The notes beneath the pieces were generated by a model. It was not told the origin of the DNA, searched no databases, and saw only the letters and a program-made list of their open reading frames with translations. DNA of 5,510 nucleotides, taken from assembly GCA_964407165.1 (NCBI GenBank), contig CAYOUJ010000087.1, positions 1 through 5,510 on the forward strand, in the 5' to 3' direction. This DNA comes from CAZPKH01 sp964407165 (GTDB lineage Bacteria > Bacteroidota > Bacteroidia > Bacteroidales > Muribaculaceae). Both the position numbers and the translations under genes were made by a program. Below are positions 1 through 5,510 of this stretch, in pieces (the first letter of the stretch is position 1; each line of letters begins with the position of its first letter).

Positions 1-42
1 AATTAGCTAATCACCAATAACTAAAAACTAAACACTAAAAGC
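1..42 (+). promoter_or_regulatory. AT-rich leader upstream of the pump operon
   Basis: This is the visible part of the upstream region, about 26% GC against a GC-rich operon. It contains no Shine-Dalgarno motif before the ATG at 43. The A-rich run ending in CACTAAAAGC fits the A-rich translation initiation regions usual in Bacteroidetes. No Bacteroidetes-type -7 box (TAnnTTTG) is visible, so the promoter is probably left of the window. A perfect 10-bp palindrome, ATTAGCTAAT, lies at 2-11, but nothing shows that it is an operator. Confidence 0.45.
19..39 (+). repeat. heptad tandem repeat AACTAAA x3
   Basis: Three adjacent 7-bp units are seen: AACTAAA at 19-25, AACTAAA at 26-32 and CACTAAA at 33-39 (one mismatch). 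The array ends three bases before the start codon of the adaptor gene, so it forms the presumed 5' untranslated region and translation start region. Another 7-bp array, TATAACT, lies at the far end of the operon. Function is unknown. A change in unit number would alter the A-rich leader but not the reading frame. Confidence 0.7.
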
Positions 43-1152
43 ATGAACCGTTGCTTAATTATAATAGGCACACTGCTCAGCGCCTGCTCCCATGGCCACG
101 ACCACGCCGAAGGGAGCGTGGCGGCGCCCTCGCGCCCCTCGCGCGGCGACGAGATAGTGCTCTGTCCCTCCGTGGCCTCTCGCATGGGCGTATCAGTCGA
201 CACCGTCACCGCAGGCACATTCTGCGAAGTCATCGAAGTCTCCGGCCAAATCATGGCCGCGCCTTCAGACGTCGCCGTCGCCGTCGCTCCCACCGCAGGC
301 ATTGTCACACTGAGCGCCAACGCCCTCCCCGGAGGCTACGTCGGCGCAGGTGCCTCATTGGCCCACGTCAACGGCGCAGCCATCAGCGGCGGCGACGTCA
401 ACAATGCCGGGCGCGTAGAGATAGAGGCAGCCCGCCGCGAACTCCACCGCGCAAAGCCTCTCCATGACGAAGGCATCGTCACCACATCCCAATACAACGA
501 GATCCTCGCCCGCTACGAGGCAGCCGTCGCCGCTTACAGCCCCCGCGCAGCATCCGGAGCCGTGACCGCCCCCATCGCCGGAGTGGTCACCAATATCTTG
601 GTCAGCCAGGGGCAATACGTCGACGCCGGCCAGCCCGTCGCTCAGATTTCACGCACCTCACGCCTCACCCTCCGCGCCGACGTACCCGAGCGCCTCGCCA
701 CGTTCCTCCCGCAAATCTCCGGCGCAAACATTCGACCCGCAGGGTTAGAAAGTTACATCCGGCTTGCAGACCTCGGCGGACGCATCTCCTCCGGCACACC
801 GGCTTCCGCTCAAAGCGGTTATTTCCCCATATACTTCACTTTCAACAACTCCGGCTCGACACCTCCCGGCGCCTTCGTCGACGTTGCTCTCTTGGGCGCA
901 CCACGCGCAGGCGTCATCGCCGTCCCCGTATCTGCAATTACCGAGCAGCAGGGAGCTTTCTATGTCTATATCCGTGTAGACGAGGAGGGTTACGAGCGCC
1001 GACGCGTCACCCTCGGCGGCAATGACGGCGTGCGGGTAGAGATCAAATCGGGTCTTAAAGCCGGCGACGCAGTGGTAACAGAGGGCGCCGCCGTGATACG
1101 TCTTGCCGAAAACTCCGGCAAAGTGCCTGAAGGCCATTCACATAACCATTAA
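43..1152 (+). CDS. RND efflux periplasmic adaptor (membrane fusion lipoprotein), CusB/CzcB family
   Basis: This 369-residue adaptor would link the inner-membrane pump at 1158 to the outer-membrane channel at 4276. The start at 43 is favoured because it gives a short hydrophobic signal followed by a lipobox, L12-S13-A14-C15, so the mature protein is probably lipid-anchored at Cys15. Visible domains are a first beta-barrel strand region (about 38-72), the first lipoyl half (about 75-112), a short alpha-helical hairpin (about 120-168), the second lipoyl half (about 171-204, ending YVDAGQPVAQIS), the beta-barrel (about 205-285) and a membrane-proximal domain (about 286-356). Histidines cluster just after the lipid site (H17, H19, H21) and at the extreme C terminus (H365, H367, H369), which suggests divalent metal capture. 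The linker at residues 24-34 carries a GC-rich repeat also present in the transporter gene. The stop is 5 bp before the next start, so the two are cotranscribed. CusB or CzcB cannot be chosen from sequence alone, so no symbol is given. Confidence 0.93.
   Translation: MNRCLIIIGTLLSACSHGHDHAEGSVAAPSRPSRGDEIVLCPSVASRMGVSVDTVTAGTFCEVIEVSGQIMAAPSDVAVAVAPTAGIVTLSANALPGGYVGAGASLAHVNGAAISGGDVNNAGRVEIEAARRELHRAKPLHDEGIVTTSQYNEILARYEAAVAAYSPRAASGAVTAPIAGVVTNILVSQGQYVDAGQPVAQISRTSRLTLRADVPERLATFLPQISGANIRPAGLESYIRLADLGGRISSGTPASAQSGYFPIYFTFNNSGSTPPGAFVDVALLGAPRAGVIAVPVSAITEQQGAFYVYIRVDEEGYERRRVTLGGNDGVRVEIKSGLKAGDAVVTEGAAVIRLAENSGKVPEGHSHNH
113..138 (+). repeat. GC-rich 26-bp dispersed repeat, copy 1 (in adaptor linker)
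   Basis: This matches 2665-2690 at 25 of 26 bases. The exact shared core is GGCGGCGCCCTCGCGCCCC (120-138), and the single mismatch is T119 against G2671. It is read in the same frame in both genes and gives S-V-A-A-P-S-R-P here. It lies in the low-complexity linker between the lipid anchor with its histidine cluster and the first folded domain, where extra residues would be tolerated. Confidence 0.75.
127..144 (+). repeat. 9-bp tandem duplication CCCTCGCGC x2
   Basis: CCCTCGCGC occurs twice in perfect tandem (127-135 and 136-144), encoding Pro-Ser-Arg twice (residues 29-34). The first unit lies wholly inside the dispersed GC-rich repeat and the second begins with its last three bases. The second unit is absent from the copy in the transporter gene, so it may be a local slippage duplication that keeps the frame. 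Confidence 0.7.
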
Positions 1153-1157
1153 CGGCC

Positions 1158-4100
1158 ATGCTCAACCGCATTCTGCACATATCGCTCACCAACCGCGTGG
1201 CCGTGCTCCTCCTCGCCGTGCTCATACTCATCGGCGGCATGCTCGCGCTGATGCGCACGGAAGTCGACATCTTCCCCGACCTCAACGCCCCCACGGTAGT
1301 TGTAATGACCGAAGCCCCGGGATTCACCCCCGAGGAGGTGGAGCGAGCCGTGACATATCCCATCGAGACCGCCGTCAACGGCGCCACCGACGTCCGCCGC
1401 GTCAGCAGCTCCTCGCAGCCGGGATTTTCCGTGGTCAAGATCGAGTTTGACTGGGGAGTGGACATCTACCGCGCGCGTCAGATAGTCAGCGAGAAAATAT
1501 CTGCCCTCGCCGCAGACATGCCAGCAGGCGTAGGCACTCCAACGCTCGGTCCGCAATCCTCCATTCTCGGCGAGATGATGATCATCGGCCTTACATCCGA
1601 CTCTCTCAGCCAGGCAGACCTGCGCACCATCGCCGACCGCTCGATACGGCCGCGACTGCTGGCCCTCGGCGGCGTCTCCTCCATCTCCGTAATTGGCGGA
1701 GACGTGGTGGAGTATCAGGTGCTACTCGACGACGCCCGCATGCGCGCCCGCGACGTAACCCTCGACCAGGTGCGCACCGCTCTCGAAGGTTTCAACAACA
1801 ACGCCTCCGGAGGCGTACTCTACCAATACTCTAACGAATACCTCATCAAGGGCGACATCGCCACCGCCTCCGTCGACGAAATGGCGCAGGCCGTGGTCGC
1901 CACTTCGGCCGACGGCTTCCCCGTCACCCTCGCCGACATCGCCACCGTCACCCTCGGCACGCAAGAGCCTAAGCTCGGCGTGGCCTCCCTCAATGCCACC
2001 CCCGCTGTCCTCCTCACCGTCACCAAGCAGCCGGCCACCGGCACCATCGAGCTTACCGACCGAATCGACGAAGAACTTGCATCCCTTGCAAAAACACTGC
2101 CTCCCTCCCTCGACATCAACACGCATATCTTCCGCCAGGCCGCCTTCATAAGCACCTCCATTTCAGGCCTTCAAGCATCGCTGCTGGAGGGTGCGTTCTT
2201 CGTCATCGTGGTGCTCATGCTCTTCCTGATGAACCTGCGCACCACCCTCATCTCACTCGTCGCCCTCCCATTGAGCATCATCATCACCGTGCTCATACTC
2301 AACCTCTTGGGCATGACCATCAACACCATGAGCCTCGGTGGCATCGCCATTGCCATCGGATCACTTGTCGACGACGCGATAGTGGACGTGGAGAACGTAT
2401 ACAAGCGCCTGCGGCAAAACCGCGAACTGCCACCCGACAAGCAGCGCGGCATCGTCCACGTGGTCTACGAGGCTTCTAAGGAGGTGCGCCTGCCCATCTT
2501 CAACTCCACACTCATAATCATCGCCTGCTTCCTGCCGCTCTTCTTCCTCACCGGCATCGAAGGGCGCATGCTCATACCCTTAGGTGTGGCGTTCATCGTC
2601 GCCCTGTTTGCCTCGACCATTGTTGCCCTGACAGTTACGCCCGTGCTCTGCTCTTACCTGCTCAGGAGCGGGGCGGCGCCCTCGCGCCCCGCCACCGACC
2701 CGGCCGGCGAAGTAATCCTCGCCTCCGACCCGTGGCTAATCCGCAAGCTCAAGGCCGGTTACACCCGCTCCCTCACCGCCGCACTCAAGCGCCCCAAGCC
2801 CATATTCATCGGCACCGCCGCCCTGTTTGTCGTAGCCGTCGGCCTCTTCTTCACCCTCGGTCGCAGCTTCCTCCCCCCGTTCAACGAAGGCTCATTCACC
2901 ATCAACGTCAGCACGCTCCCCGGCATCTCCCTCGACGAAAGCAACCGGCTCGCCCTCGAGGCGGAGCGCATCATACTCTCCATGCCCGAAATATCCACCG
3001 TGGCCCGCAAAACGGGTCGCGCAGAGCTTGACGAGCACTCCTTCGGGGTGAACGTCAGCGAGATAGAGGCACCCTACACCCTCTCTGACCGATCCAAGCA
3101 GGAATTGATACGCGACCTGCGTGGGCAGCTCGCCCGGCTCCCCGGCGTCAACATCGAGATAGGCCAGCCCGTCAGCCACCGCATCGACGCTATGCTCTCC
3201 GGCACGCAGGCGCAGATTGCCGTCAAGATCTTCGGCGACGACCTCACACGCTTATACGCCGTCGGCTCGCAGGTCAAGGAGCGCATAAGCGACATACCGG
3301 GCGTGGTCGACGTCAACCTCGAGCAGCTCACCGACCGGCCCCAGCTCGACATTCGCCCACGCCGGCAGATGCTCGCGCGCTACGGAATAACCCTCCGCGA
3401 GTTCTCCGACTACATCTCAACCATCCTCGGCAGCGAGGCCGTAAGCCAAGTCTACATCGACGGCATCCCCTACGACGTGGTCATCAAAGTCGACCCGCGC
3501 CACCGCGAGACCATCGACGGCATAAAGGGCCTGCTCATCGACTCCAACCAGGGGATGATACCCCTCAGCTACGTTGCCGACGTGGTGATAGCCGACGGCC
3601 CGGGCGCCATCAACCGCGAGGATGTCAGCCGCCGCATAGTCGTCTCGGCCAACGTCGACGGCCGCGACCTAAGCGACGCCATCGCCGACATCCGGGAGGC
3701 CGTCGACACAGAGATACAGCTACCCGAAGGCTTCCACGTCAGCTACGGCGGCCAGTTTGAGAACGAGAAGCGCGCCTCCCGCACCCTCGGACTCACCTCT
3801 CTGCTCGCCCTGCTCATCGTCATGCTGCTCATCCACGGCGAGTTCCACTCCTGGCGCCAGACCGTCATAATACTGCTCATCATGCCGTTAGCTGCCATAG
3901 GCGGCGTCATCATACTCTGCCTCACAGGCGGCTCCCTAAACATCCCCGCCATCATCGGTTTCATCTCCCTTTTAGGCATCACCACGCGCACAGGCATGCT
4001 GCTCATGTCGCGCTACAACGCGTTAGACCGGCAGGGGGTGTCGCTGCGCCGACGACTGTTCATCGGCTCCGCCGACCGCCTCTCCCCCATCATCATGACG

Positions 4101-4343
4101 GCCCTGACCTCCGCCCTCGCCCTTATCCCACTCGCACTGCGCGGCTCGGAGCCCGGCAACGAGATCCAGGCGCCCCTCGCTATCGTTATACTCGGAGGTC
4201 TCATCTCATCTACCCTCGCCGGCATCTATATCATACCCATGGCCTACGCCCTGTGGAGAAACAAAACGACTATCAATGAAGACTCTGACACTCACACTCA
4301 TCCTGTTGCTGACAGCCGCGACACTCTCGGCGCAAACAGTTGA
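1158..4343 (+). CDS. heavy-metal efflux RND transporter (permease), CusA/CzcA family
   Basis: This 1061-residue inner-membrane proton/substrate antiporter is the motor of the pump, and its length is normal for the family. It shows the standard order: TM1 (about 13-32), first periplasmic domain opening with VDIFPDLNAPTV (36-47) and PGFTPEEVE (54-62), TM2-TM6 (about 343-500), a cytoplasmic linker and helix (about 501-545), TM7 (about 548-567), second periplasmic domain (about 570-872), and TM8-TM12 (about 876-1031). TM4 carries VDDAIVDVEN (404-413), with acidic D405, D406, D410 and E412. D405 and E412 fall at the positions recalled for the CusA proton relay. The position matching CusA E939 appears to be R944 (GITTRTG), and the CusA copper-site methionines appear absent, so copper specificity is not supported. 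The start lies 5 bp after the adaptor stop, with no Shine-Dalgarno. The last 22 codons overlap the channel gene and form a hydrophilic tail with a THTH motif (1045-1048). The linker at about 503-511 carries the GC-rich repeat. Family is certain; metal is not. Confidence 0.96.
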   Translation: MLNRILHISLTNRVAVLLLAVLILIGGMLALMRTEVDIFPDLNAPTVVVMTEAPGFTPEEVERAVTYPIETAVNGATDVRRVSSSSQPGFSVVKIEFDWGVDIYRARQIVSEKISALAADMPAGVGTPTLGPQSSILGEMMIIGLTSDSLSQADLRTIADRSIRPRLLALGGVSSISVIGGDVVEYQVLLDDARMRARDVTLDQVRTALEGFNNNASGGVLYQYSNEYLIKGDIATASVDEMAQAVVATSADGFPVTLADIATVTLGTQEPKLGVASLNATPAVLLTVTKQPATGTIELTDRIDEELASLAKTLPPSLDINTHIFRQAAFISTSISGLQASLLEGAFFVIVVLMLFLMNLRTTLISLVALPLSIIITVLILNLLGMTINTMSLGGIAIAIGSLVDDAIVDVENVYKRLRQNRELPPDKQRGIVHVVYEASKEVRLPIFNSTLIIIACFLPLFFLTGIEGRMLIPLGVAFIVALFASTIVALTVTPVLCSYLLRSGAAPSRPATDPAGEVILASDPWLIRKLKAGYTRSLTAALKRPKPIFIGTAALFVVAVGLFFTLGRSFLPPFNEGSFTINVSTLPGISLDESNRLALEAERIILSMPEISTVARKTGRAELDEHSFGVNVSEIEAPYTLSDRSKQELIRDLRGQLARLPGVNIEIGQPVSHRIDAMLSGTQAQIAVKIFGDDLTRLYAVGSQVKERISDIPGVVDVNLEQLTDRPQLDIRPRRQMLARYGITLREFSDYISTILGSEAVSQVYIDGIPYDVVIKVDPRHRETIDGIKGLLIDSNQGMIPLSYVADVVIADGPGAINREDVSRRIVVSANVDGRDLSDAIADIREAVDTEIQLPEGFHVSYGGQFENEKRASRTLGLTSLLALLIVMLLIHGEFHSWRQTVIILLIMPLAAIGGVIILCLTGGSLNIPAIIGFISLLGITTRTGMLLMSRYNALDRQGVSLRRRLFIGSADRLSPIIMTALTSALALIPLALRGSEPGNEIQAPLAIVILGGLISSTLAGIYIIPMAYALWRNKTTINEDSDTHTHPVADSRDTLGANS
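2665..2690 (+). repeat. GC-rich 26-bp dispersed repeat, copy 2 (in transporter linker)
   Basis: This is the second copy of the element at 113-138 (25 of 26 bases identical), in the same frame, giving S-G-A-A-P-S-R-P (residues 504-511). It falls in the cytoplasmic connection after TM6, before the amphipathic helix preceding TM7. Here GGGGCG (2670-2675) can pair with CGCCCC (2685-2690) around a 9-base loop, so this copy is a small potential hairpin. The adaptor copy loses part of that stem through its mismatch. Confidence 0.75.
4258..4275 (+). promoter_or_regulatory. A-rich translation start region of the channel gene
   Basis: The 18 bases before the ATG at 4276 are A-rich (GAAACAAAACGACTATCA) within otherwise GC-rich coding DNA, and they lack a Shine-Dalgarno motif. 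This fits Bacteroidetes-type initiation and supports 4276 as a true internal start inside the transporter gene. The same bases encode transporter residues around R1034-I1039, so they serve two roles. This is inferred from composition only. Confidence 0.4.
4276..4343 (+). other. 68-base out-of-frame gene overlap (transporter tail / channel signal peptide)
   Basis: In the transporter frame this segment encodes its last 22 residues, through THTHPVADSRDTLGANS and the TGA at 4341-4343. In the channel frame it encodes residues 1-22 and the first two bases of codon 23, including the entire signal peptide (4276-4332). The transporter's last membrane helix ends near W1033, so its dual-coded part is a free hydrophilic cytoplasmic tail. 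That suggests the transporter lost an earlier stop or the channel start moved into it, whichever came first. Confidence 0.85.
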
Positions 4344-5454
4344 CGACCTCGCACGCTGCGTAGCCTCCCTCTGCCCTGCAGTGAAGGCATCCACTCTCGC
4401 TGCCCGCGCCGAGGCCGAGGACACCCGCGCCGAGAACACTCTGCCCGACCCTACCGTAGAGTTGGAACGCCTCTGGGGTTCCACCGCCGAGGCCGGCGGC
4501 AAGTTCGCCCTCAGCGTCAGCCAGGAGTTTGAGTTTCCCACCGTCTACGGCGCACGCTCTAAGGCCGCCAACTTGCAGTCCACCGCTGCCGACGCCCTCC
4601 ACGACGCCGCTTTCCTCGACAAGGTGCTCGAGGCCAAGCTCATTATCCTCGAAATCATTTACACAAACCAATGCCTGCAAGCAAAGGCCGAGATACGTGA
4701 CAACCTCCTGAAGATGCTCGACGCAGGCGTCCGCGCAACCTCCGGCGGAGAAATCAGCGTGCTCGACCGAAACAAGCTGTCCATCGAGCTGGCCCTGCTC
4801 GACGCCGACATAGCCTCGGTTAACGGCGACCTCACACGCCTCCTCGCCGAGCTGTCTGACCTCGCCGGCGGCGCCGACCTGTCGGCCGACGCCCTGGCCA
4901 TCTCCGCCTTCCCCGACCCGCACATCCCCACCATCGAAGAGTATCGCGCGGCAATGGCCTCCGACCCCCAGGGGGCATACACCCGCACCATGCTCGAGGC
5001 CTCCGACGCACAAGTAAAAGCCATCAACGCCTCCCGCCTGCCAACATTCTCCCTCGGATACACTTACAACGCCGAGAGCGGGATGCGCTGGGGCGGCGTC
5101 AACTTCGGCGTCTCAATACCCCTCTACAGCCGTCGTGCCTCTCGCCGCGCCATAGACCTGCGCCGCGACGATCTGACCCTCAACCAAGAGATGCTCGAGA
5201 CCTCGCGCGTGGCCTCCGCACGCGCAGACATCGAAAACGCACACCGCCTGCAGACGCTCATCGCCACCATGGCCCCCGCAGTCAACGACCCTGAGAACGC
5301 GCGCCTCCTGCGCGTCGCCTACGACGGAGGACACATCACCCTCCACGAATACCTCGGCCAGCTCAACTACTTCACCGAAGCCCGCCTGCAGCTCCTCCGC
5401 GCCCGCTTCGACCTCGCTACCGCCGCCGCACGCCTCAACCGATATAACTTATAA
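4276..5454 (+). CDS. outer-membrane efflux channel, TolC family (CusC/CzcC-like)
   Basis: This 392-residue protein would form the trimeric exit duct of the pump. A Sec signal peptide is clear: MKT, a hydrophobic core (L4-A15), then T-L-S-A before Q20, so cleavage is likely after A19. There is no lipobox. The protein has two repeats of the outer-membrane efflux fold. Each has a beta-hairpin strand region (LSVSQEFEFPTVYGARSK, 79-96; VNFGVSIPLYSRRASRRAI, 275-293) flanked by long alanine/leucine-rich helices (about 22-56, 92-195, 220-252, 288-388). It is shorter than TolC but in the usual range of Bacteroidetes CzcC-like channels. The next in-frame Met is residue 147, so 4276 is the only start that gives an exported protein. 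That start lies 68 bases inside the transporter gene, implying translational coupling. The last codons (Y390-N391-L392) and the TAA come from the 3' heptad repeat. Cysteines at 28 and 33 could pair after export. Confidence 0.92.
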   Translation: MKTLTLTLILLLTAATLSAQTVDDLARCVASLCPAVKASTLAARAEAEDTRAENTLPDPTVELERLWGSTAEAGGKFALSVSQEFEFPTVYGARSKAANLQSTAADALHDAAFLDKVLEAKLIILEIIYTNQCLQAKAEIRDNLLKMLDAGVRATSGGEISVLDRNKLSIELALLDADIASVNGDLTRLLAELSDLAGGADLSADALAISAFPDPHIPTIEEYRAAMASDPQGAYTRTMLEASDAQVKAINASRLPTFSLGYTYNAESGMRWGGVNFGVSIPLYSRRASRRAIDLRRDDLTLNQEMLETSRVASARADIENAHRLQTLIATMAPAVNDPENARLLRVAYDGGHITLHEYLGQLNYFTEARLQLLRARFDLATAAARLNRYNL

Positions 5455-5470
5455 CTTATAACTTATAAGT
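5443..5470 (+). repeat. heptad tandem repeat TATAACT x3 plus TATAAGT
   Basis: Units lie at 5443-5449, 5450-5456 and 5457-5463 (all TATAACT), followed by a variant TATAAGT at 5464-5470. The first unit and a half is coding: it supplies Tyr-Asn-Leu and the TAA stop of the channel gene. The last ten bases, ACTTATAAGT (5461-5470), are a perfect palindrome. The unit length matches the 5' array at 19-39. Confidence 0.85.
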
Positions 5471-5510
5471 CAGGAGTCAATTGCCCAAACCCGGTTATAA
5501 GTTATAAGTT
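5453..5510. repeat. inverted repeat, 16-bp arms, 26-base spacer (possible operon terminator)
   Basis: AACTTATAACTTATAA (5453-5468) is the exact reverse complement of TTATAAGTTATAAGTT (5495-5510). The right arm reaches the window edge, so the full repeat may be longer. An RNA copy could fold into a stem just after the last stop codon, which would suit transcript end formation or 3' protection. The stem is nearly all A/U, however, and no U-tract is visible, so it is not a classical intrinsic terminator. The spacer (5469-5494) is more GC-rich and contains no recognisable gene. Confidence 0.6.

Noticed and set aside
2..11. Perfect 10-bp palindrome ATTAGCTAAT as an operator for a metal-responsive repressor
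   Set aside because: It is short, lies in AT-rich DNA where such palindromes arise often, has no second site or visible promoter nearby, and no regulator gene is in the window.
1..42. Bacteroidetes sigma factor promoter (TTTG ... TAnnTTTG) before the operon
   Set aside because: No match to the -7 or -33 boxes is present on the plus strand in these bases; the promoter is probably outside the window.
51..467. A 138-codon plus-strand frame inside the adaptor gene, very rich in arginine
   Set aside because: The arginine-rich content is what an out-of-frame reading of GC-rich codons gives. The overlapping frame at 43 has a lipobox and a full adaptor fold.
4165..4185. A third copy of the GC-rich dispersed element
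   Set aside because: Only about 11 bases (GCGCCCCTCGC) match the adaptor copy. This is within what GC-rich coding DNA gives by chance, and it lies in conserved TM11-TM12 sequence, not in a linker.
4273..5013. A 246-residue open frame on the minus strand opposite the channel gene, and several other minus-strand open frames of 70-136 codons
   Set aside because: They lie antisense to well-recognised genes in GC-rich DNA, where stop codons are rare on the other strand. Their translations are rich in Gly, Arg, Ser, Ala and Val and show no recognisable domain.
5471..5494. The spacer between the inverted arms as a small RNA or a minus-strand promoter
   Set aside because: It is only 24-26 bases long, holds just a 6-bp palindrome (CAATTG, 5478-5483), and shows no -7 box on either strand.
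5443..5510. CRISPR array at the right edge
   Set aside because: The units are 7-bp tandem repeats without unique spacers, followed by one inverted copy; there are no repeat-spacer units and no cas genes.

Overview
The window carries one compact three-gene operon on the + strand. It encodes a complete tripartite RND efflux pump of the heavy-metal (CusCBA/CzcCBA) class. The most likely host is a high-GC member of the Bacteroidales (Muribaculaceae-like or Alistipes-like; this is inference). The grounds are: the coding DNA is GC-rich while the two flanks are strongly AT-rich (about 26% GC in bases 1-42 and about 29% in 5443-5510); no start has a Shine-Dalgarno sequence, and two of the three are instead preceded by A-rich DNA; short AT-rich heptad repeats border the operon; and the proteins look like the CusA/CzcA-type systems common in that order.

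Layout: 1-42 is an AT-rich leader made largely of a 7-bp tandem repeat (AACTAAA) running almost up to the first start codon. 43-1152 encodes a lipoprotein periplasmic adaptor (membrane fusion protein) with histidine clusters at both ends. After 5 bp, 1158-4343 encodes the 1061-residue inner-membrane RND transporter. The third gene, 4276-5454, encodes a TolC/CzcC-type outer-membrane channel. It starts 68 bases inside the transporter gene, so the whole signal peptide of the channel is read from DNA that also encodes the hydrophilic tail of the transporter. 5443-5510 is a second AT-rich heptad array (TATAACT) followed by its inverted copy. The first array supplies the last codons and the stop codon of the channel gene, and the window ends inside the inverted copy.

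Working together, the transporter takes substrate from the periplasm or inner membrane and drives it with the proton gradient, the adaptor bridges the two membranes and may hand over metal, and the channel releases substrate outside. Family membership is secure; the metal is not. The transporter resembles CusA in its fourth membrane helix, but by recalled alignment it lacks the CusA methionine triad, while the adaptor has His-X-His ends more typical of Zn/Co/Ni/Cu handling. No metal-responsive regulator lies in the window.

The pump itself is a known type. The less ordinary signals are a 26-bp GC-rich sequence (25/26 identical) found in the same reading frame in linker regions of both the adaptor and the transporter, the dual-coded signal peptide, and the heptad repeats at both edges of the operon.
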